Under the pieces are notes generated by a model. The model worked only from the letters and a program-made list of their open reading frames with translations. It had not been told where the DNA came from and searched no databases. Position numbers and translations under genes: made by a program. From Acidobacteriota bacterium (GTDB taxonomy: Bacteria > Acidobacteriota > Terriglobia > Terriglobales > Acidobacteriaceae), in contig JABBOG010000040.1 of the NCBI GenBank assembly GCA_019351975.1, forward strand, positions 1-36,953: DNA of 36,953 nt. Direction: 5' to 3'. This document shows, in pieces, positions 32,103 to 36,953 of the stretch (position 1 is its first letter; each line of letters begins with the position of its first letter).

Positions 32103-32648
32103 CGCCTGTTCGACGGCGGATAAGAGAACTGGGTCATCGGGAGGAGTATCAGGGGCAAAGCGCGCTAAGACTGAGCCATCCCGCCCAATGAGGAATTTCT
32201 CGAAGTTCCAGAGCAGCTCAGGAAGGGGATTGGGAGGAGGAAAGTTATGCGCCGCGGCGTATTTTTCCAGATTCTCACGCCATGGTCCATGAACGAGATG
32301 CTCCGGTGCAGCGGCAATGAGTTTCTGATAGAGAGGATGCTTGCTCGGCCCCGTAACAGCGATTTTGGAGAAGAGGGGGAAGGTGACTGGATATTCCGTT
32401 GAGCAAAACTTGGCGATTTCTTGATCCGTACCCGGCTCCTGCCCTGCAAAATCGTTGGCTGGGAATCCCAAAACAGTAAGGCCACGATCTTTGTAGCGTT
32501 GGTACAGGGCCTCGAGCGCCGTGTACTGCGGTGTGAGTCCACATTTTGAAGCTACATTCACAATGAGCAAGACCCTGCCTGCATAGTCAGCAAGAGTTGC
32601 TGACCCACCCTCGATTGTCGTCAACGCAATTGTTCCTAGATTGGACAT
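32091..32648 (-). CDS. glutathione peroxidase family protein (Cys type)
   Basis: A 185-residue thiol peroxidase of the GPx fold. The peroxidatic Cys36 sits in VNVASKCGLTPQY, with the catalytic Gln in LGFPANDFAGQEPG and Trp in LLWNFEKFLIGRDG. The Cys codon is a normal one, not selenocysteine. No signal peptide, so probably cytosolic; bacterial members often use thioredoxin and reduce lipid or organic hydroperoxides. The ATG at 32648 is the only sensible start. The gene converges on the siroheme gene with a 12-bp overlap. Confidence 0.94.
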   Translation of the reverse strand: MSNLGTIALTTIEGGSATLADYAGRVLLIVNVASKCGLTPQYTALEALYQRYKDRGLTVLGFPANDFAGQEPGTDQEIAKFCSTEYPVTFPLFSKIAVTGPSKHPLYQKLIAAAPEHLVHGPWRENLEKYAAAHNFPPPNPLPELLWNFEKFLIGRDGSVLARFAPDTPPDDPVLLSAVEQALAA

Positions 32649-32895
32649 ATATACAGTCTAATGCAGACAGCGAGGTGCATTGTGTTCGGACAATCCACAA
32701 TGTAGACACTTTTCACTGTGAACGCTCAGGAGGCACGTGTTTGAAAGCTGAACGATCGTTTAAGCGTGTCAGATACGACCCAGGCCCGTGAACGCCTCTG
32801 CGGAGCACGGGTGCGCGACGGCGAGCAGAAAGTCGAAGCGAGACTATCTGCCAGATCAGCTTCATGAGGGAATTTCTCAGCGTATCTTGCCGATG

Positions 32896-33210
32896 CTAAA
32901 TCCCGTCAAGCAGGTCTGAGAGACTTACGTCGAGTCCAAGAGCGATGACTTCCAGCATGGGAAGAGAAATAGACTTTCTGCCTCGCTCAACATCCGAGAT
33001 GAAACTGCGGTCGATGCCGAAGTCTACAGCCATGCGAAGCTGCGTCATATTTTTTGCCCTGCGCAGCTCTCGAAGCCTCAGCCCAAACCGGCTGCTGACA
33101 TCTCTGGGCAAAGACTGCGAACTTGTGTCGCAACGTGTTGGGAGGGGTGGAGAACTTCTTCGACCTGCACTTTGCAATTGCAGGTAGTGACCGTTTAGAT
33201 ATCCGTGCAT
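32896..33210 (-). CDS. XRE-family helix-turn-helix regulator
   Basis: A 104-residue protein. ATG at 33210 is chosen because aggag lies seven bases upstream. The first 40 residues are unstructured and Ser/Arg-rich; the Cro/CI-type HTH occupies about 43-104: RFGLRLRELRRAKNMTQLRM, AVDFGIDRSFISDVERGRKS and LPMLEVIALGLDVSLSDLL. Likely a DNA-binding dimer. It opens the AT-richer right part of the window, just upstream (on its own strand) of nothing recognisable and 395 bp from the acyltransferase gene. Operator and targets are unknown. Confidence 0.88.
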   Translation of the reverse strand: MHGYLNGHYLQLQSAGRRSSPPLPTRCDTSSQSLPRDVSSRFGLRLRELRRAKNMTQLRMAVDFGIDRSFISDVERGRKSISLPMLEVIALGLDVSLSDLLDGI

Positions 33211-33605
33211 GATATTACTCCTGGGAGAAAATGTTGCAGTTGGAAACATAACGTTATTCGAAAGGCTCGTTCGGTGCATCTTCGTGGATGCGCACTGTGC
33301 GAGCAATTCTCTAACGAGCCCATACCAATTAGTCGGCCCAGTTACATACAGAACTTACACGATACAATCAATCGCCATCTTGCTGGACTTTGAGAAGCAT
33401 AGTTTTTCTAATACATATTATGACGCAAACATAGATGGCTTGGTTGGGAGAGTTTTGTCGCCTTAAGACGACAGAAGCTCTCAGAGAGACCTTTGATTGA
33501 AATGCATGCGGATACATAAACTTTAGATACGAAAGCTGAAGTTACTTTCGTAATTCTTAGCCCAATGAGGCCTGATTTACCGTGTTGCGATAGCATTCCT
33601 CATCA
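33211..33605. other. AT-rich intergenic region
   Basis: No gene is supported in these 395 bases. They contain a small palindrome, cgcac-t-gtgcg near 33291-33301, which could be a site for the adjacent regulator, and an 8-bp inverted repeat at 33528-33552. Open frames through the region are short, lack ribosome-binding sites and resemble no family. Confidence 0.5.
33528..33552 (-). terminator. possible weak terminator after the acyltransferase gene
   Basis: tacgaaag (33528-33535) and ctttcgta (33545-33552) form an 8-bp perfect inverted repeat with a 9-nt loop, 53 bp beyond the minus-strand stop at 33606. The following sequence on that strand lacks a proper T tract, so termination is uncertain; it could equally be a binding site. 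Confidence 0.35.
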
Positions 33606-34595
33606 TCAGTCTTTTCGCAAGCCGCGTAAAAACCTACCAACACTCAGCAGGCACGAAGATTTTTGCACCTGATAGCGTGGCTGAAGCTTCCCACCGAAAC
33701 CTGTTAAGAGGATGAGGTTCGGGACGCCGCCGGAGACAACGTGCAGACCGTCCATGTCGAACGTCAGTTGGTTCGCACTTGCATGCTTTATTGCTTCCCA
33801 GATCAACAGACTATTTGCACCGTTGACGGAAGTTAGAGTTCGCGTTGCCATGAAGTAGTACTCCGTTGCTGCATCCCATACGGTAAAGATCGCTGCCTGC
33901 AGTGCGCCAGAAGCATCTCGAGCGGCCCAGATGGTACCTACTCTTCGCTTGAGACACTCATGGATGAGTTGGGTACATATATGACGCTCGTACTCATTTT
34001 TACGCCCTTTACGCTGGAGATTCTGCTCGTAGAAATCCACAAAGAGTTCGACGTCTGTGATGCTCGTAACCTCGAGACACTCGCTGGCACGCCGAACGAT
34101 GTTGCGTGTCTTATCGCGCAGCTGCATCCATTGCATCTCAGCGGGCAGAGGTGGGATCTCAACGGTAAAACTTGGACTACAACTGAAGCCGGCAGCTTCG
34201 AATGCAAGCGTGTTGGTGATTCCACTGTGGAGGCGGAATGAGATATGCGAGGCTTTGGGCAATTGCGAGATTAGATCGCTCAGGATAGAAAATTCCTTCA
34301 GGGATCGAGGAAAGTTGTCACGTGTAAATTGTGGCGCAACCAAAGGGCCTAAAGCATGCACGAGACGCGGCATATCAACAATCGTGAACCCTCCGAAAGC
34401 CTTTGACAGGCGATAGGGCAACCTTCCTACGATATGCCCTCCTAAAGTGACAATCGACTCCCTATAGGAGTCGTCACTTGTAATGCGAAGCCACCAATCC
34501 TCATGGAAAATTGTTCGAGGTAAGTCTTTCGTCGCCGAGGAACGCGCGGATGTTTTCACTTGATCCTTGGATGGTGTATTGATCGTTTTTAGCAT
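33606..34595 (-). CDS. GNAT/FemAB-like acyltransferase
   Basis: A 329-residue protein resembling BioF2-like/FemAB-type double-GNAT acetyltransferases. The N-terminal half includes DWWLRITSDD, GGHIVGRLPYRLSKAFGGFT and MPRLVHALGPLV; the C-terminal GNAT half includes RDKTRNIVRRASECLEV, FVDFYEQNLQRKGRKNEYE, TIWAARDASGALQAAIFTVW, TEYYFMATRT and ANSLLIWEAIKHA, which is the usual cofactor-binding helix region. ATG at 34595 has agga eight bases upstream; a TTG 13 codons earlier is less likely. Members modify cell-wall peptides or polysaccharides; the substrate here is unknown. Lower GC than the left part of the window. Confidence 0.75.
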   Translation of the reverse strand: MLKTINTPSKDQVKTSARSSATKDLPRTIFHEDWWLRITSDDSYRESIVTLGGHIVGRLPYRLSKAFGGFTIVDMPRLVHALGPLVAPQFTRDNFPRSLKEFSILSDLISQLPKASHISFRLHSGITNTLAFEAAGFSCSPSFTVEIPPLPAEMQWMQLRDKTRNIVRRASECLEVTSITDVELFVDFYEQNLQRKGRKNEYERHICTQLIHECLKRRVGTIWAARDASGALQAAIFTVWDAATEYYFMATRTLTSVNGANSLLIWEAIKHASANQLTFDMDGLHVVSGGVPNLILLTGFGGKLQPRYQVQKSSCLLSVGRFLRGLRKD

Positions 34596-35066
34596 CGTAA
34601 TCGTCCTGTAATGATGTATCTCAACCAGCTTCAATCAAGGAATCTACGAGAGAGAAATGCGACGGTAAGATCGTTTACTGAGACGAGTTCGCGTTGAAGG
34701 AGCACGCAAGCAATACACCGACGGTGCTTCATGTGCGTTACCGTAGTAACAAATCCTTCGAGGACAAGACAGGACCTGAATTAATGACTTAGACAGGAAA
34801 ACTCGGTCGAAGTATTTGCATTTCAGAGCCCTCTCTATACCCAAACTTAGACACGGAGAAATTCTATGTACAGCATATCGCATGCATAGCCGGAAGATGA
34901 TCCCAAAAATAAAATCTAGGCAATAGGCGACATTGCATGTACTGGTGTGCACATATCAGCTAACTTGAAAGTCAGTGTCAATGTTTTCCAGCTAGATTGC
35001 GCTTATTTATATTTACTATTTATCCGCAACCAAATACCGTTGGTGCAGGTGGTGCGGGAGGCAATT
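34596..35066. other. divergent AT-rich intergenic region
   Basis: These 471 bases separate the divergent acyltransferase and hydroxylase genes and presumably hold both promoters. AT-rich blocks such as ttatttatatttactatttat near 35003-35023 are promoter-like, but I cannot assign a convincing -35/-10 pair. The hydroxylase frame is open upstream to 34947 without a ribosome-binding site. No RNA gene is recognised. Confidence 0.45.
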
Positions 35067-36152
35067 ATGTTTCTATCAGCAGCAGATCCGAGGGTAAGTT
35101 ATCTTGCCGCTTTCGAGATTGAATTGTTGCATCCATTCATGGCTTTAATCTCAGATAAAATCCGGCATATCCATCCTATGGATCATGTCATGCTACTCGC
35201 CACCTGGGGTACTTTTTTTGTTGCCGCCATCGTTGCATTCTGGCTTGAACTTAGGGTAGAGGCACACGAATTATCGATCAAGTCATTCGTGAAGTTTTGC
35301 TTTCCAGCAGATGGATGGAAGGGGCAATCAGCGAGAACAGATATCGTTCTTTATTTTGTGGGTAAAATTACGGCACCGCTGGCAGGAATCGCTGGATTTA
35401 TGGTTACGGGTGTGATGTCGGTTTATATAAGCCGGTATCTCCTATTCGCGGGCTTGTCTCCAAGAGGGTCTAAGGGTGGAGTTGGTATTGCGATCTTGCT
35501 CGGCTTTGTATTTTTTTTGATCAACGATTTATCGAACTATTTGAGTCACCTTGCAGAACATCAAATACCTTTCTTGTGGGAGTTTCACAAGGTGCACCAC
35601 ACCGCGACGTTCTTATCTCCTTTAACAACGGCACGCGAGCATCCCTTGGTTATGGCTTTTGACGGTCTGGTAAGTGGAATTCTACTTGGGTTCGCGGTAG
35701 GTGCGGCGCATGCTTATTACGGCTACTCGGTACCCGAAATGATGGGATTACTCGCAACGGCGAATATGTTTGGTACTCTTCTCGTCCTAGATGCAATCAG
35801 GCACTCGCAGTTTCCGGTTAGCTTCGGCAAGCTAGACCATGTGTTAATCAGCCCGCACATGCACCAGCTGCATCACAGCGTGAAAGAGTCGCATTGGAAC
35901 AAGAATATGGGAAATAAACTCTCCATTTGGGATGAACTCTTTCGTACGACGTTTATTCCGGTACGTGGTGAGAAACTGGAGTTTGGATCCGGAAGTGCGG
36001 AAGAGGACTACGAGTATCGCTCGGTACTACGGTGTTATTGGGTCCCATTCGTGCGAAATTTCCGCAGCTGGAAAGCTGCTCATTGGCCTGCGCCCCAGCT
36101 AGAGAGCCCACCTTGCATCCCGGATCAAGAGGGAAGGTCTAAAGTAGCCTAA
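35067..36152 (+). CDS. fatty acid hydroxylase superfamily (sterol desaturase-like) membrane protein
   Basis: A 361-residue integral membrane protein with several hydrophobic segments (for example about 20-60, 90-120, 135-155, 205-235). It carries the di-iron histidine boxes of the superfamily: His161-x3-His165 (SHLAEH), His174-x2-His177-His178 (FHKVHH) and a C-terminal HMHQLHHS. Such enzymes oxidise acyl chains, sterols or carotenoids with O2. ATG at 35067 has gggagg five bases upstream, a strong site. Divergent from the GNAT-like gene; a joint role in modifying an envelope lipid is conceivable. AT-richer than the genome core in this window and adjacent to transposon debris, so probably acquired. 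Confidence 0.9.
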   Translation: MFLSAADPRVSYLAAFEIELLHPFMALISDKIRHIHPMDHVMLLATWGTFFVAAIVAFWLELRVEAHELSIKSFVKFCFPADGWKGQSARTDIVLYFVGKITAPLAGIAGFMVTGVMSVYISRYLLFAGLSPRGSKGGVGIAILLGFVFFLINDLSNYLSHLAEHQIPFLWEFHKVHHTATFLSPLTTAREHPLVMAFDGLVSGILLGFAVGAAHAYYGYSVPEMMGLLATANMFGTLLVLDAIRHSQFPVSFGKLDHVLISPHMHQLHHSVKESHWNKNMGNKLSIWDELFRTTFIPVRGEKLEFGSGSAEEDYEYRSVLRCYWVPFVRNFRSWKAAHWPAPQLESPPCIPDQEGRSKVA

Positions 36153-36171
36153 GAGGAATTGGCACCACGGT

Positions 36172-36408
36172 ATGGTCTGTCCGATCGTTTGGAACTTCTG
36201 GAATTTTCGTGAAGCGCTGCGTCACGTCGTAAGCGTCAAGAGGGACAAGGCGTACGTTTACTGTTATCGGGGCACAATCGTCCCTACCGACAGGCAGGAC
36301 CACGAGGCTGGCCAACACGGATTTGGAGTCTCAGCATCCTTGGATGCCCGTATGAAAGAGCCACCTCTTGGCCTTGACCTAGCGAAGGCGGAAAAAACGG
36401 CAAGGTAG
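36172..36408 (+). CDS. hypothetical short ORF at island edge
   Basis: A 78-codon frame from ATG 36172 with no nearby ribosome-binding site (the nearest gagg is about 16 bases away). The translation contains VKRDKAYVYCYRGTIVPTDR and has no recognisable domain. It lies between the hydroxylase and the transposase remnants and may itself be debris. Low confidence that it is expressed. Confidence 0.25.
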   Translation: MVCPIVWNFWNFREALRHVVSVKRDKAYVYCYRGTIVPTDRQDHEAGQHGFGVSASLDARMKEPPLGLDLAKAEKTAR

Positions 36409-36413
36409 ATCAG

Positions 36414-36689
36414 CTACGCCTTGGCGAACTTGTAGAGGAGCCGGGCTTCGCCGACTACCTTCTTGGCGAATCGCAGGAACTCCTCGACCACCTTCTCTTC
36501 GGCCCGCACGCCTACCTTGTGCGCGATCCGAATCAGCAACTCGACCAAATTGTCGGTGATCTCCCGTTCCCGTTGCCAGCACAGAGCCGCCAGGAGCGTG
36601 TAGCGGATTTTGGGCGGGTGACGCCGCAACTCGCGCGGCGGTTCGCTTGCCGCGCGCTGCCGGTAGTGCGTGATCAGCTTGAGAGGGCC
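36414..36689 (-). pseudogene. Tn3-family transposase fragment
   Basis: Minus-strand translation over this interval gives HYRQRAASEPPRELRRHPPK, IRYTLLAALCWQREREITDN and LVELLIRIAHKVGVRAEEKV, which I recognise as an internal part of Tn3-type transposases. The fragment ends at a TAG at 36414 and lacks both the N-terminal and the catalytic C-terminal regions, so it is a remnant. At about 36690 the homology stops abruptly where plus-strand IS256-like sequence begins. The boundary is approximate to a few bases. Confidence 0.6.
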
Positions 36690-36953
36690 GTGCGGATGTC
36701 GGCCTCGACGATGAGCGATCGGAACCAGAAGATCTACAAGCAGATCGAGGAGTGGCGTCAGCAACCGCTGGTCGGCGATTTTCCGTATGTGTTTTGGATG
36801 GCCTGTGGCTGAAGCGCAGTTGGGGCGGCGAGGTGAAGAACGTCTCGGTGCTGGTGGCGATCGGCGTTGCGCAGAGCGGCTATCGACAGATATTGGCCGT
36901 GAGCGAAGGCGCCAAGGAAGACAAGGCGAGCTGGACGGAGTTCCTGCGCGGGT
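36690..36953 (+). pseudogene. IS256-family (mutator) transposase fragment, frameshifted, runs off the window
   Basis: The first frame gives STMSDRNQKIYKQIEEWRQQ and PLVGDFPYVF, then reaches a TGA at 36810-36812. The adjacent frame continues from 36794 with LDGLWLKRSWGGEVKNVSVL, VAIGVAQSGYRQILAVSEGA and KEDKASWTEFLRG up to the window end. Joining them requires one extra T in the TTTT run at 36792-36795, so a one-base deletion has broken the gene. LDG carries the first catalytic Asp of the DDE transposase. The 5' third of the gene is missing, replaced by Tn3-like sequence. Confidence 0.8.

Noticed and set aside
32597-32791. Small plus-strand gene upstream of the peroxidase
   Set aside because: It overlaps the peroxidase 5' end, has no convincing start context and no recognisable motif.
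1-36953. tRNA or rRNA genes
   Set aside because: I looked in the gene-free stretches for cloverleaf arms and conserved T-loop sequence and saw none; a covariance-model scan would be needed to exclude them fully.

Overview
The window looks like chromosomal DNA of a GC-rich soil Acidobacteriota, most likely family Acidobacteriaceae (Granulicella/Terriglobus/Edaphobacter type). This rests on two tandem secreted proteins of the acidobacterial VWFA-related type, extragenic palindromic and tandem repeats typical of that group, frequent GTG/TTG starts, and a diderm lipid A gene pair (lpxL-lpxD). Family assignments come from motif recognition by eye; no database search was run.

Layout. 1-575 is non-coding and carries two tandem-repeat arrays. 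576-2881 (-) holds the two VWFA-related paralogues, followed divergently by a secreted CocE/NonD hydrolase (2955-4916 +). A Tat-exported M24 peptidase (-) is divergent from a tight operon fbp - AlaX-type tRNA-editing protein - priA (6315-10882 +). Next come an HU protein (-) with a strong promoter, dcd, a NarL-type regulator with a degenerate receiver, and a SYLF-domain protein between two terminators. A lipid A operon (lpxL-lpxD plus a MobB-like P-loop gene) follows, then a beta-propeller-like lipoprotein (-), a homocysteine methyltransferase/methylenetetrahydrofolate reductase fusion and xseB. The ribosome/tRNA operon rpsP-khpA-rimM-trmD runs on the minus strand (22802-20397). Then come an esterase-fold protein lacking its nucleophile, a PilZ protein translationally coupled to a second NarL-type regulator with a pseudo-receiver, an MFS transporter, phenylalanine hydroxylase and a GT39-like membrane glycosyltransferase whose base composition goes against its surroundings.

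The most interesting region is 29380-32102. A siroheme-dependent sulfite (or nitrite) reductase and a precorrin-2 dehydrogenase/ferrochelatase (siroheme synthesis) form an operon. It is preceded by a promoter, a 21-codon leader ORF with a Cys-Cys-Met-Cys run, a 10-bp inverted repeat enclosing that ORF, and an intrinsic terminator. This is the arrangement expected of a cysteine-sensing attenuator controlling sulfur assimilation.

From about 32.9 kb the base composition drops. An XRE regulator, a FemAB/GNAT-like acyltransferase and a fatty-acid-hydroxylase-family membrane protein form an AT-richer island bordered on the right by nested transposase remnants (Tn3-like interrupted by a frameshifted IS256-like fragment), so this end is probably horizontally acquired. 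On the plus strand G exceeds C through most of 1-26.4 kb whatever the gene orientation, which suggests a replication-strand bias.
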